Shown: positions 33,580 to 42,895 of the stretch, in pieces | Layout: each line of letters starts with the position of its first letter | Position numbering within the stretch: the stretch's first letter is position 1 | Origin: Gemmobacter sp. | Lineage (GTDB): Bacteria > Pseudomonadota > Alphaproteobacteria > Rhodobacterales > Rhodobacteraceae | Assembly: GCF_034676705.1 (NCBI RefSeq) | Contig: NZ_JAUCBS010000013.1 | Coordinates: forward strand, 1,004,501-1,068,500 | Length of the DNA stretch: 64,000 bases | Direction: 5' to 3' | Program-made: the position numbers and the translations under genes | Notes under the pieces: model-generated | Told to the model about the DNA's origin: nothing | The model's input: only the letters and a program-made list of their open reading frames with translations | The model's database searches: none

Positions 33580-34908
33580 TCAGCGCAGCGCGGCTTCGGC
33601 CGCTACCCCCAGGCGCAACAGGCGTTCCTCGGCCAGAGCGGGCGCCAGCAGCTGGATCCCGCAGGACGGCACCGAGGTGGGCAGGCTGAGCGCGCAGGCA
33701 TCCATCAGGTTGCCGATGCGGGTGTTGCGCAGGGTCAGCAGGTTTTCGGTGACGTAATAGGCGCTGTCGGCCCGCAGCCGGTCGGCATCGGGCGGCAGGA
33801 TGGGCGAGGTGGGGGTCAGCACCGCATCATATCCGGCCGCCGCCGCCGCCCATTCGGCGCGCAGGGTGGCCAGCCGGCGCCAGCCGGCCACATAATCCGC
33901 CGCCGTCACGCTGGCGCCGCCGCGGAAACGGTCAAGGATTTGCGGGAACATCTTGTGCGGCGCGGCCTCGATGGTGTCGCGCCAGATGCCCCAGGCCTCG
34001 CCGGTGAACAGGGTCGGGGCAAGGGCCATCGCCTCGGCCAGGGCGGGAAAGCGGATCCGCTCGATCCGGGCGCCGGCGCGGGCCAGGCGGGCCAGCGCAT
34101 CGTCAAAGGCGCGGGCGGGTTCGGGGCGCAGGTCGTCCAGCGCCACGGTTTCCAGCACGGCCAGCCGGGTGCCGGCCAGGGTGGCGCCGGCCAGGTCGGG
34201 CGTCTTGCCGGCGTCCAGCACGCCCAGCAGCAGGGCGCAATCCTCGACCGTGCGGCACAGCGGGCCCACGGTATCGAAGCGTTCGCACAGCGGCACGGTG
34301 CCGGCCAGCGGCAGGCGGCCATGGGTGGTCTTCAACCCCACGAGGTCGTTCCAGGCCGAAGGGATGCGCACCGATCCGCCGGTGTCCGACCCGATGGCCG
34401 CCGGTGCCAGCCCGAAGGCGACCGAGGCCGCGGCGCCCGAGGACGAGCCCCCCGGCACCGCGCGCGGGTCGTTGATGTTGGGGGGCGTCGCGGTGACGGG
34501 GTTCAGGCCAAGGCCCGAAAACGCCAGTTCCGACATATGGGTCTTGCCCAGGCATACCAGACCGGCCCGCGTGGCGCGTTCCAGCACCATGGCGTCGCGG
34601 GCGGGCGTGCGGCCGGCCAGCAGGGCGGAACCGGCCTCGGTTGCGGTGCCGGCGGTGTCGAACAGATCCTTCCAGCTGACCGGAACGCCATCCAGCAGGC
34701 CGCGCCGCAGGCCGGATTTGGCGCGGCCATGGGCGGCCATCGCCTCGGCGCGGGCGCGGTCGGGGGTCAGGCGGGCATAGATGCGGCCGGTGTCGGGGGC
34801 TGCAAGGGCGTCAAGAAACGCCTCGGCCAGTTCGACGGCATGGATGGACCCATCGCCGATCCCGCGCCCCAGTTCCGCCGCCGGCAGTGTCAGCCATTCC
34901 GTGCCCAT
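33580..34908 (-). CDS. Amidase (amidase-signature family)
   Basis: The 442-residue enzyme starts MGTEWLTLPAAELG at an ATG complementary to 34906-34908. It has the Ser-Ser-Lys triad: Lys in GVPVSWKDLF (about 76), and the two Ser in PGGSSSGAAASVA and GSDTGGSVRIPSAW near 150-180. It hydrolyses an amide bond, and many annotated GatA-like proteins belong here. There is no gatB/gatC nearby and the length is below GatA, so a catabolic amidase is more likely. It is divergent from ccmF, with a dispersed hairpin repeat between. Confidence 0.85.
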   Translation of the reverse strand: MGTEWLTLPAAELGRGIGDGSIHAVELAEAFLDALAAPDTGRIYARLTPDRARAEAMAAHGRAKSGLRRGLLDGVPVSWKDLFDTAGTATEAGSALLAGRTPARDAMVLERATRAGLVCLGKTHMSELAFSGLGLNPVTATPPNINDPRAVPGGSSSGAAASVAFGLAPAAIGSDTGGSVRIPSAWNDLVGLKTTHGRLPLAGTVPLCERFDTVGPLCRTVEDCALLLGVLDAGKTPDLAGATLAGTRLAVLETVALDDLRPEPARAFDDALARLARAGARIERIRFPALAEAMALAPTLFTGEAWGIWRDTIEAAPHKMFPQILDRFRGGASVTAADYVAGWRRLATLRAEWAAAAAGYDAVLTPTSPILPPDADRLRADSAYYVTENLLTLRNTRIGNLMDACALSLPTSVPSCGIQLLAPALAEERLLRLGVAAEAALR

Positions 34909-34950
34909 TCGTCGTCCCCCATGCCCGATGCCGCGCGGGTTGCGCCGGCA

Positions 34951-35040
34951 GGACCGGGGGTTTTGCACCCCCGGGCCGGCTGGTTCTTGAACCAGCGGCG
35001 AACCTGCCGGCCCCCGCAGGATATTTCTGGACAGATGAAG
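34951..35040. repeat. Double-hairpin dispersed repeat with GGATATTT box (copy 5)
   Basis: Hairpin 1 is CCGGGGG, loop TTTTGCA, CCCCCGG (34954-34974). Hairpin 2 is GCTGGTTC, TT, GAACCAGC (34979-34996). A CCGGC-rich stretch and GGATATTTCTGGACAGATGA follow. The same order of parts is seen at 48461-48560. Here it sits between divergent genes, so it cannot simply be a terminator of either. Confidence 0.75.
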
Positions 35041-35159
35041 GGGCAAGGCGTGGAACGCGCGGTGGCGTTAACCGGATGTTCATCGCGGTGCCGTATCAAG
35101 GCCGCGACATCGGCGCGCAGGGCATTGGCGGGGGCGGCGCGGGCAGCTAGGATAGGGGG

Positions 35160-37127
35160 ATGATCGCAGAACTCGGACATTTCGCCCTGACCCTGGCCCT
35201 GGCCGTCGCGCTGGTGCAGACCGTGATGCCACTGATCGGCGCCTGGAAGGGCTGGCCGGGCTGGATGGCCGTGGCCGATCCGGCAGCTGGGACGCAGTTC
35301 CTGCTGGTGGGCTTTGCCTTTGCGGCGCTGACCCATGCCTTCGTCACCTCGGATTTCTCGCTGGAGGTGGTGGTCGCGAATTCGCATACGCTCAAGCCGA
35401 TGATCTACAAGATCTCGGGCGTCTGGGGGAACCACGAAGGGTCGCTGCTGCTGTGGGTGCTGATCCTGGCGCTGTTCGGCGCCTGTGCCAGCTGGTTCGG
35501 CGGCAACCTGCCCCCCACGCTGAAGGCGCGGGTGATCGGGGTGCAGGGGATGATCGGGGTGGCCTTCCTGGCCTTCATGCTGTTCACCTCGAACCCGTTT
35601 GCGCGGCTGGCCCTGCCGCCGATGGATGGGCAGGATCTGAACCCGCTGTTGCAGGATCCGGGCCTGGCGTTTCATCCGCCGTTCCTCTACCTCGGCTATG
35701 TGGGGCTCAGCATGGCGTTCAGCTTTGCCGTGGCCGCGCTGCTGGAAGGGCGGGTCGATGCCGCCTGGGGCCGCTGGGTGCGGCCCTGGACGCTGGCGGC
35801 CTGGGTGTTCCTGACCATCGGCATCGCGCTGGGGTCGTGGTGGGCCTATTACGAACTGGGCTGGGGCGGGTTCTGGTTCTGGGATCCGGTGGAAAACGCC
35901 AGCTTCATGCCCTGGCTGATCGCCGCCGCCCTGCTGCACAGCGCCATCGTGGTTGAAAAGCGCGAGGCGCTGAAGGCCTGGACGATCCTGCTGGCGATCC
36001 TGGCCTTTGGGTTCAGCCTGATCGGCACGTTCATCGTGCGTTCGGGCATCATCACCTCGGTCCATGCCTTTGCCAACGATCCCGAACGCGGCGTGTTCAT
36101 CCTGCTGATCTTTGCGTTCTTTGTCGGCGGGGCGCTGATGCTGTATGCGCTGCGCGCCGGGATCATGGAGGCGAAGGGGGTCTTTGCCACCGTCAGCCGG
36201 GAATCGGCGCTGGTGCTGAACAACGTGCTGCTGGCGGTTTCGGCCTTTGTGGTGTTCATCGGCACGATCTGGCCGCTGGTGGCGGAACTGCTCTGGGATC
36301 GCAAGCTGTCGGTCGGGCCGCCGTTCTTTGATGCGGCCTTCACGCCCTTTGTGGTGGCGCTGGCCATGCTGCTGCCGCTGGGCGCGATCCTGCCGTGGAA
36401 ACGGGCGGAACCGGCGCGCGCGATGCGGCCGCTGTGGGGCGTGCTGGCGCTGTCGGTGGCGGCGGGGGCGCTGACCTTTGCGATGCAGACCGGGCGGTCG
36501 GCGCTGGGGCCGGTGGGGCTGGCGCTGGGGCTGTGGGTGGTGCTGGGGGCGGCAGCCGACCTGTGGCTGCGCTGTGGCCGGGGGCCGGTGGCGCAACGGC
36601 TGGGCCGGCTGACGCGGCTGCCGCGCGCCGACTGGGGCAAGGCGGTGGCGCATGGCGGGCTGGGGATCACCATCTTTGCCGTGGCCGCGCTGACCGCCTG
36701 GCAGGTCGAGGATATTCGCGTGGTCAAGCCCGGCGACAGTTTCGATGTCGCGGGCTATCAGGTGACGCTGGTCGGGGTGCGGGAATTGCGCGGGCCGAAC
36801 TATGTGTCCACCATGGCCGAGATGCGGGTGACGGATGGCGCGCGGCGGTTCACGCTTTACCCGGAAAAGCGGGTCTATCCGGTGGCGGCCATGCCCACGA
36901 CCGAGGCCGCGATTGACTATGGCCTGCTGCGCGATGTCTATCTGGTGCTGGGCGATCCGCAGGCCGATGGCGGCTGGGCGGTGCGCAGCTATATCAAGCC
37001 GTTTGCCAACTGGCTGTGGGGCGGCTGCATCATCATGGCGCTGGGCGGCATGATCAGCCTGTCGGACCGCCGCTATCGCATTGCCGCCGGCGCGCGCAAG
37101 GCGCCGGCCGGGGTGCCCGCGGAATGA
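35160..37127 (+). CDS. ccmF: Cytochrome c-type biogenesis protein CcmF
   Basis: The 655-residue integral membrane protein has about 15 helices. It carries the CcmF/CcmC tryptophan-rich haem-handling motif WGGFWFWDPVENASFMPWL (about 236-254) and conserved His residues in periplasmic loops (HEGSLLLW at about 89; VHAFANDPERG near 300). It has the usual length. It forms the haem lyase with CcmH that attaches haem to apocytochromes c in the periplasm. The stop overlaps ccmH in an ATGA. ccmE and the other ccm genes are not in the window. Confidence 0.95.
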   Translation: MIAELGHFALTLALAVALVQTVMPLIGAWKGWPGWMAVADPAAGTQFLLVGFAFAALTHAFVTSDFSLEVVVANSHTLKPMIYKISGVWGNHEGSLLLWVLILALFGACASWFGGNLPPTLKARVIGVQGMIGVAFLAFMLFTSNPFARLALPPMDGQDLNPLLQDPGLAFHPPFLYLGYVGLSMAFSFAVAALLEGRVDAAWGRWVRPWTLAAWVFLTIGIALGSWWAYYELGWGGFWFWDPVENASFMPWLIAAALLHSAIVVEKREALKAWTILLAILAFGFSLIGTFIVRSGIITSVHAFANDPERGVFILLIFAFFVGGALMLYALRAGIMEAKGVFATVSRESALVLNNVLLAVSAFVVFIGTIWPLVAELLWDRKLSVGPPFFDAAFTPFVVALAMLLPLGAILPWKRAEPARAMRPLWGVLALSVAAGALTFAMQTGRSALGPVGLALGLWVVLGAAADLWLRCGRGPVAQRLGRLTRLPRADWGKAVAHGGLGITIFAVAALTAWQVEDIRVVKPGDSFDVAGYQVTLVGVRELRGPNYVSTMAEMRVTDGARRFTLYPEKRVYPVAAMPTTEAAIDYGLLRDVYLVLGDPQADGGWAVRSYIKPFANWLWGGCIIMALGGMISLSDRRYRIAAGARKAPAGVPAE

Positions 37128-37576
37128 GGCGCCTGCTGCTGGTCCTGCTGCTGCTGGCCGGCCCCGCCTGGGCCGTGCAGCCCGACGAGGTGCTGGACGA
37201 CCCGGGGCTGGAGACGCGGGCGCGCGAGATTTCGCGCGATCTGCGCTGCCTGGTCTGCCGCAACGAAAGCATCGACGAATCGAATGCCGATCTGGCGCGC
37301 GACCTGCGGCTGCTGGTGCGCGAACGGCTGGTGGCGGGCGACAGCAACGCCGAGGTGGTGGATTTCGTGGTCGACCGCTATGGCGAATATGTGCTGCTGC
37401 GGCCGATGGCGACGGGGTCGAACCTGCTGCTGTATGTGGCGGGCCCGGTGATGCTGGTGCTGGGCCTGGGCACCGCGGTGCTGTATCTGCGCCGCCGCCG
37501 TGTGGCCGATGCCCCGCCGCCGGAGGCGCTGACCGAGGCCGAGAAGACGCGGCTGGACGAGATCCTGAAAGGCTGA
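37124..37576 (+). CDS. ccmH: Cytochrome c-type biogenesis protein CcmH
   Basis: The 150-residue protein has a signal peptide (MRRLLLVLLLLAGPAWA) and the thiol-redox motif LRCLVC-RNESI at about residues 41-46 in the periplasm. A single membrane anchor at about 102-122 and a short cytoplasmic tail follow. It reduces the CxxCH cysteines of apocytochrome c and partners CcmF. The start is within the ATGA overlap with ccmF. The TPR-containing CcmI part is not fused and not adjacent. Confidence 0.94.
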   Translation: MRRLLLVLLLLAGPAWAVQPDEVLDDPGLETRAREISRDLRCLVCRNESIDESNADLARDLRLLVRERLVAGDSNAEVVDFVVDRYGEYVLLRPMATGSNLLLYVAGPVMLVLGLGTAVLYLRRRRVADAPPPEALTEAEKTRLDEILKG

Positions 37577-37642
37577 CGCAAAGTCGGGGTTTTCGCCGGG
37601 CGCCGGCGCGGTAAGACTGCCCTTGCACGGATGGAGGGGCAG

Positions 37643-38419
37643 ATGGACTATCAGGCGATCCGCTATGAGATGAGCGAGGGGCTGGCGCTGATCACGCTGG
37701 ACCGGCCCGAGGTGATGAACGCGCTGAACGCGCGGCTGTGCGCCGAACTGGCCCATGCCCTGCGCCGTGCGGGCGCCGAGGCGCGGGCGGTGGTGCTGAC
37801 CGGGGCGGGGCGGGCGTTCTGTTCGGGCCAGGATCTGTCCGAGGCGGCGCAGGCCGAGGTGTTCGATGCCGAAAAGGGCCTGCGCGAGACCTACGACCCG
37901 ATGATGCAGGCGCTGATGGACTGCACGGTGCCGGTGATCGCGGCGGTGAACGGCCCGGCGGCGGGGGCGGGGGCCAGCATCGCCCTGACCGCCGACGTGG
38001 TGGTGGCGACGGAAAGCGCCTATTTCCTGCAAGCCTTCAGCCGGATCGGGCTGATCCCCGATGCCGGCGGCACCTGGTGGCTGCCGCGCCAGATCGGCAT
38101 GCCGCGCGCCATGGGCATGGCGCTGTTCGCCGACCGGATTTCCGCCCGGCAGGCCGCCGACTGGGGCCTGATCTGGGAGGCGGTGGCGGATGAGGCGTTC
38201 GCAGGCGTCTGGCAGGCCCGCGCCCGCTATCTGGCCGATGGCCCGACCCAGGCGTTCCGCCGCGCCAAGGCGGCCTTGCGGGCGGCAGGGGCGAATGACC
38301 ATGCCGGCCAGCTGGCGCTGGAGGCGCGGTTGCAGGGCGAATGCGCCCGGACCGAGGATTTCCGCGAAGGCGTGGCGGCATTCCTGCAAAAGCGGCCGGC
38401 GCGGTTTCAGGGCCGGTAA
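37643..38419 (+). CDS. Enoyl-CoA hydratase/isomerase (PaaG-like)
   Basis: The 258-residue crotonase-fold protein starts at ATG 37643, four codons after an in-frame ATG at 37631, because GGAGGGG lies at ideal spacing. It has the oxyanion segments RAFCSGQDLSE (about 64-74) and NGPAAGAGASIALTAD (near 106-121), and AFSRIGLIPDAGGTWWLPR near 134-152 with the acidic residue of isomerases. PaaG rearranges the epoxide of phenylacetyl-CoA, and the match is by pattern only since no paa genes are adjacent. Confidence 0.8.
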   Translation: MDYQAIRYEMSEGLALITLDRPEVMNALNARLCAELAHALRRAGAEARAVVLTGAGRAFCSGQDLSEAAQAEVFDAEKGLRETYDPMMQALMDCTVPVIAAVNGPAAGAGASIALTADVVVATESAYFLQAFSRIGLIPDAGGTWWLPRQIGMPRAMGMALFADRISARQAADWGLIWEAVADEAFAGVWQARARYLADGPTQAFRRAKAALRAAGANDHAGQLALEARLQGECARTEDFREGVAAFLQKRPARFQGR

Positions 38420-38592
38420 GGCTTGTGGCGGGGCGCGCAGGGGACTAGGTCTGCGGCGCCCCTGGCCGGCGTGGCGGCCTGGGGCTTTGCGCCCCTTTGC
38501 CATGGCCGCTGGAACCAGTGGCGTCGCCATGGCACCCCCGTGGGCATTTGTGGCAAGATGATTGGGCCTGGGGGAGGTCTGGGGAGAATGCG

Positions 38593-39516
38593 ATGACCGG
38601 GTATCCGCCGCTGCGGGGCAGTCTGATCGAGGGCAAGCCGATGGCCGAGCTGACCTGGCTGCGCGTCGGCGGGCCAGCCGATGCCGTGGTGCTGCCGGCG
38701 GACGAGGCGGATTTGTGCGCCTTTCTGGCGGCCCTGGACCCGGCGGTGCCGGTGTTTGCGCTGGGGGCGGGGTCGAACCTGATCGTGCGCGATGGCGGCC
38801 TGCGGGCGGTGGTGGTGCGGCTGGGCCGGGCTTTTGGCGGGATCGAGGTGCAGGGCGACCGGGTGATCGCCGGGGCCGCCGCGCCCGATGCCCGCGTGGC
38901 GCAGGTCGCGGCCGAGGCGGGGCGCGACCTGACCTTCCTGCGCACCATCCCCGGCACCATCGGCGGCGCGGTGCGGATGAATGCCGGCTGTTATGGCAGC
39001 TATGTGTCCGACGTGCTGGAGGAGGTGCGCGTGGTGACGCGCGCCGGCACGGTCGAGGTGCTGCCGGCCAAGGCGCTGGATCTGCGCTACCGCCAGTCCA
39101 GCCTGCCCGAAGGGGCCATCGTGGTATCGGCGGTTTTCCGCGCATGCGAAGGTGATCCTGCCGCATTGCAGCAACGGATGGCCGAACAGATTGCAAAACG
39201 CGATGCCAGCCAGCCGGTCAAGGACCGCACCGCCGGATCCACGTTCCGCAATCCGGCCGGGTTTTCCAGCACGGGCCGGGCGGATGACACCCACGAGCTG
39301 AAGGCCTGGAAGCTGATCCAGGATGCCGGAATGCAGGGCGTGCCGCTTGGCGGGGCCGTGATGTCGGAAAAACATGCCAATTTCCTGACCAATACCGGGG
39401 GCGCTACGGCGCGCGATCTCGAATCACTTGGCGAGGAGGTGCGAAATAGGGTTTTCCAGACGGCCGGAATCTGGCTAGAATGGGAAATCATGCGCGTCGG
39501 CGAACCGGCGGCCTGA
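38593..39516 (+). CDS. murB: UDP-N-acetylmuramate dehydrogenase
   Basis: The 307-residue FAD enzyme starts MTGYPPLRGSLIEGKP. It has the FAD-binding VFALGAGSNLIVRDGGLRA near 53-71, PGTIGGAVRMNAGCYGSYVSD near 121-141 (with the catalytic Arg/Ser region) and AGSTFRNPAG near 214-223, plus ARDLESLGEEVRNRVF near the end. It reduces the enolpyruvyl group to make UDP-MurNAc. It is the first recognisable dcw-cluster gene here; murG and murC, usually just upstream, are not present. Confidence 0.95.
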   Translation: MTGYPPLRGSLIEGKPMAELTWLRVGGPADAVVLPADEADLCAFLAALDPAVPVFALGAGSNLIVRDGGLRAVVVRLGRAFGGIEVQGDRVIAGAAAPDARVAQVAAEAGRDLTFLRTIPGTIGGAVRMNAGCYGSYVSDVLEEVRVVTRAGTVEVLPAKALDLRYRQSSLPEGAIVVSAVFRACEGDPAALQQRMAEQIAKRDASQPVKDRTAGSTFRNPAGFSSTGRADDTHELKAWKLIQDAGMQGVPLGGAVMSEKHANFLTNTGGATARDLESLGEEVRNRVFQTAGIWLEWEIMRVGEPAA

Positions 39517-39573
39517 GCGGGGCCAAGACCCCGGATACCATAAAAAGGGCCGCAAAGGCCCGAGAGGCAGAAG

Positions 39574-40497
39574 ATGGCGGGCAGTTCGGGCAGGACAGCC
39601 GCCAGAGTGGCAGTTCTGTTGGGTGGCACTTCGGCGGAACGCGAAGTGTCGCTCTCCAGCGGGCGCGAATGCGCCACCGCTCTGCGTGCGGCAGGCTATG
39701 AGGTCGTCGAGGTCGATTGCGGCCCCGATCTGGCCATGCGTCTGGCCGCGATCAAGCCCGATGTCGCCTTCAACGCGCTGCATGGCCGCTGGGGCGAGGA
39801 TGGCTGCGTGCAGGGCATCCTGGAATGGATGCGCATTCCCTATACCCATTCGGGTGTCCTCGCCTCGGCCCTGGCCATGGACAAGCAGCGCACCAAGGAT
39901 GTCTACCGCAGCATCGGCCTGCCGGTAGTCGCCAGCGTGATCGCCGACAAGGCCGCGGTCGAGGCTGATCACCTGCTGCCGCTGCCCTATGTGGTGAAAC
40001 CCTATAACGAAGGGTCGTCGGTCGGCGTCTATATCGTGCCCGAAGGGGCGAACCGGCCGCCGAAACTGGCCGCGACCATGCCGGCGCAGGTGATGGTCGA
40101 GGCGTTCGTGCCGGGGCGCGAGATGACCTGTGCCGTGCTGGGCGACCGGGCGCTGACCGTGACCGATATCCTCACCGACGGCTGGTATGACTACGATGCG
40201 AAATACAAGCCCGGCGGGTCGCGCCATGTGGTTCCCGCCGATGTGCCGGCCGAAATCTTTGACGCCTGCATGGATTACGCCTTGCGCGCCCATCATGCGC
40301 TGGGGTGCCGGGGGCTGAGCCGCACCGATTTTCGCTGGGATGAAAGCCGGGGCCTGGCCGGGTTGATCGTGCTGGAAACCAACACCCAGCCGGGGATGAC
40401 GCCCACCTCGCTGGCGCCCGAACAGGCGGCGCAGTGCGGCCTGTCGTTCCCCGAGCTGTGCGCCTGGCTGGTGGAGGATGCCTCGTGCGACCGCTGA
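39574..40497 (+). CDS. ddl: D-alanine--D-alanine ligase
   Basis: The 307-residue ATP-grasp ligase has VAVLLGGTSAEREVSLSSG near 11-29, FNALHGRWGEDGCVQG near 66-81, the nucleotide lysine segment LPYVVKPYNEGSSVGV, and the Mg-binding LETNTQPGMTPTSLAPEQA near the end. It makes D-Ala-D-Ala for peptidoglycan. Its last 13 bases overlap the GTG start of ftsQ, consistent with tight coupling in the division operon. Confidence 0.96.
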   Translation: MAGSSGRTAARVAVLLGGTSAEREVSLSSGRECATALRAAGYEVVEVDCGPDLAMRLAAIKPDVAFNALHGRWGEDGCVQGILEWMRIPYTHSGVLASALAMDKQRTKDVYRSIGLPVVASVIADKAAVEADHLLPLPYVVKPYNEGSSVGVYIVPEGANRPPKLAATMPAQVMVEAFVPGREMTCAVLGDRALTVTDILTDGWYDYDAKYKPGGSRHVVPADVPAEIFDACMDYALRAHHALGCRGLSRTDFRWDESRGLAGLIVLETNTQPGMTPTSLAPEQAAQCGLSFPELCAWLVEDASCDR

Positions 40498-41369
40498 GAG
40501 AGGTTCCCCAGCGGCGCGAACCCCGCGATCCGGCGCCATCCCGCTGGGCCTATCGCTGGAACCGGCTGTGGCTGACGCCGATGTTCCGCGTGACGGTGCG
40601 GGTGGGCATGCCGCTGGCGCTGATGGGCAGCATCGCCGGGCTGTGGCTGGCCGACGAGGGGCGGCGCACCGCCCTGCACGAAACCTATGCCGAACTGCGC
40701 AGCCAGTTCCAGAACCGCCCGGAATTCATGGTCAATCTGGTCGCGATCGAGGGTGCCTCGCCCCTGCTGGCCGAGGCGATCCGGGCGGGTCTGGGCTATG
40801 GCCTGCCGCGGTCGTCGTTTGACATCGACCTGAACGAGACGCGGGCTCGGGTCGAGGCGTTCGACGCGGTGGAACGCGCCGACCTGCGCATCGTGTCGGG
40901 CGGCGTGTTGCAGGTGAATGTCACGGAACGGCTGCCGGCGCTGGTCTGGCGGGCGCCCGATGGTGTCTGGCTGGTGGATGCCGGCGGGCACCGGGTGGCG
41001 GGGATCGGCGCGCGGTCCTTGCGCGGCGACCTGCCGCTGATCGCGGGCGAAGGGGCTGCGGCCCGTGCGGCCGAGGCGCTGGCGCTGGTGCAGGCGGCGG
41101 GGCCGCTGGTGCCGCGGCTGCGCGGGCTGGTCCGCATGGGGGATCGGCGCTGGGACATGGTGCTGGACCGCGACCAGCGCCTGATGCTGCCCGAGGACAA
41201 CCCGGTCCGCGCGCTGGAACGCCTGATCGCGCTGGATCAGGCCGAAGGCATCCTGTCGCGCGACATCACGGCCGTCGATCTGCGCAACGACCGCCGCCCG
41301 ACCCTGCGCCTGTCTGCCGAAGGAGCCGAGACCCTGCGCCAGATCCGTCTTGCCCAAACCGGAGGATGA
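40485..41369 (+). CDS. ftsQ: Cell division protein FtsQ
   Basis: The 294-residue protein is read from a GTG at 40485 behind GGAGG. A cytoplasmic N-terminus rich in Arg (to WAYRWNRLWLTP) leads to one membrane segment at about residues 34-54. A periplasmic POTRA domain follows, with FMVNLVAIEGASPLLAEAIR near 78-97, then the FtsQ beta domain with VTERLPALVWR. It joins FtsL/FtsB in the divisome. It overlaps ddl by 13 bases, and its stop lies just before the ftsA start. Confidence 0.93.
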   Translation: MRPLREVPQRREPRDPAPSRWAYRWNRLWLTPMFRVTVRVGMPLALMGSIAGLWLADEGRRTALHETYAELRSQFQNRPEFMVNLVAIEGASPLLAEAIRAGLGYGLPRSSFDIDLNETRARVEAFDAVERADLRIVSGGVLQVNVTERLPALVWRAPDGVWLVDAGGHRVAGIGARSLRGDLPLIAGEGAAARAAEALALVQAAGPLVPRLRGLVRMGDRRWDMVLDRDQRLMLPEDNPVRALERLIALDQAEGILSRDITAVDLRNDRRPTLRLSAEGAETLRQIRLAQTGG

Positions 41370-41374
41370 GTGCC

Positions 41375-42709
41375 GTGACCGACCTGTATCAGTCCCAGCG
41401 CGCGATGCGGCAGATGCGAAAGGCCGCCATGCAGCGCGGCGTGATCGCCGTGCTGGACGTGGGCACGACGAAAATCGCCTGTCTTATCCTGCGGTTCGAC
41501 GGCCCCGACCAGTTCCGGTCCGACGATGGTGTCGGCCCGATGGCCGGGCAATCGCAGTTCCGGGTGATCGGCGCCGCCACCACCCGGTCGCGGGGCATCC
41601 GCTTTGGCGAGATCGACGGCGTGCAAGAGGCCGAACGCGCCATCCGCACCGTGGTGCAATCGGCGCAAAAGGCGGCGGGCCAGCGGGTGGACCATGTGAT
41701 CGCCTGTTTTTCAGGCGCGGGGCCGCGCAGCTATGGGCTGGCCGGCGAACAGCGGCTGGCCGACAATGTGGTCACCGAACAGGACATCGCCCGCGTCCTT
41801 GCCTCGTGCGACATGCCGGATCTGGGCGAGGGGCGCGAGGTGCTGCACGCCCAGCCGGTGAACTTCCAGCTGGACAACCGTTCCGGCCTGGCCGATCCGC
41901 GCGGGCAGATCGGGCACAACCTGTCGGTGGACATGCACCTGCTGTCGGTGGAACGGGCGGCGGTGGAATGCGTGCTGCACTGCCTGAAACGCTGCGATCT
42001 GGAGGTGGCGGGCATTGCCTCGTCGGCCTATGTGGCCGGGCTGGCGGCGCTGGTCGAGGATGAACAGGAACTGGGCGCCGCTTGCGTGGATCTGGGCGGC
42101 GGGGCGACCGGGCTGTCGATCTTCATGAAAAAGCACATGATCTATGCCGATACCGTGCGCATGGGCGGCGATCTGGTCAGCCGCGACATTGCCATGGGGC
42201 TGGAAATTCCGCTGGCCATGGCCGAACGGATCAAGACCTTTCATGGCGGGGTGCATGCCACCGGCATGGACGACCGCGAGATGATCGAGCTGACCGCCGA
42301 CACCGGCGACTGGGAAAAGGACCGCCGCCGCATCAGCCGGACCGAGCTGATCGGCATCATGCGCCCGCGGGTCGAGGAGATTCTGGAAGAGGTGCGCGCG
42401 CGGCTGGATGTGGCGGGGTTCGAACACCTGCCCAGCCAGCAGATCGTGCTGACGGGGGGCGGCAGCCTGATCCCCGGCATCGACGGGCTGGCGGCGCGCA
42501 TCCTGGGCCAGCGGGTGCGGCTGGGCCGCCCGCTGCGCGTGCAGGGGCTGCCGCAGGCTGCTGCCGGGGCCACCTTTGCCAGCGCCGTGGGCCTGTGCCT
42601 GTTCGCCGCACATCCGCAGGACGAATGGTGGGATTTCGAGGTTCCGCCGGAACGCTACCCGGCGCGGTCGCTGCGGCGGGCCTTCCGGTGGTTCCGTGAC
42701 AACTGGTAA
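41375..42709 (+). CDS. ftsA: Cell division protein FtsA
   Basis: The 444-residue actin-like ATPase begins with GTG at 41375 (MTDLYQSQRAMRQMRK). The alternative ATG at 41366 would put the GGAGG site directly against the start, while the GTG has nine bases of spacing. It has phosphate-1 motif VLDVGTTKIACL near 24-35, the 1C SHS2-type insertion, CVDLGGGATGLSIF near 233-246 and VLTGGGSLIPGI near 362. The C-terminus ends with a basic, amphipathic membrane-targeting helix (YPARSLRRAFRWFRDNW). It anchors FtsZ to the membrane. Confidence 0.95.
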   Translation: MTDLYQSQRAMRQMRKAAMQRGVIAVLDVGTTKIACLILRFDGPDQFRSDDGVGPMAGQSQFRVIGAATTRSRGIRFGEIDGVQEAERAIRTVVQSAQKAAGQRVDHVIACFSGAGPRSYGLAGEQRLADNVVTEQDIARVLASCDMPDLGEGREVLHAQPVNFQLDNRSGLADPRGQIGHNLSVDMHLLSVERAAVECVLHCLKRCDLEVAGIASSAYVAGLAALVEDEQELGAACVDLGGGATGLSIFMKKHMIYADTVRMGGDLVSRDIAMGLEIPLAMAERIKTFHGGVHATGMDDREMIELTADTGDWEKDRRRISRTELIGIMRPRVEEILEEVRARLDVAGFEHLPSQQIVLTGGGSLIPGIDGLAARILGQRVRLGRPLRVQGLPQAAAGATFASAVGLCLFAAHPQDEWWDFEVPPERYPARSLRRAFRWFRDNW

Positions 42710-42895
42710 CCTCAACATCGCGTGGTATGCGGCGAAATCCCGCCGGTGGTGTAACAGAACCCTCAATATTTGGGGGATCCGGGGCGTTTTTCGCGTGACG
42801 CGCGGGTTGCCTGTGGATAGAATCGGGGCTAATCGCGGCCCTTCGGGACAGGGCCAGGGGCTGGCAAGGTCGAAACAAGGGCAGGCGGCAGGACA

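Noticed and set aside
33580..34908. Amidase as GatA of the tRNA-dependent amidotransferase
   Set aside because: It is shorter than GatA and lacks adjacent gatB or gatC.
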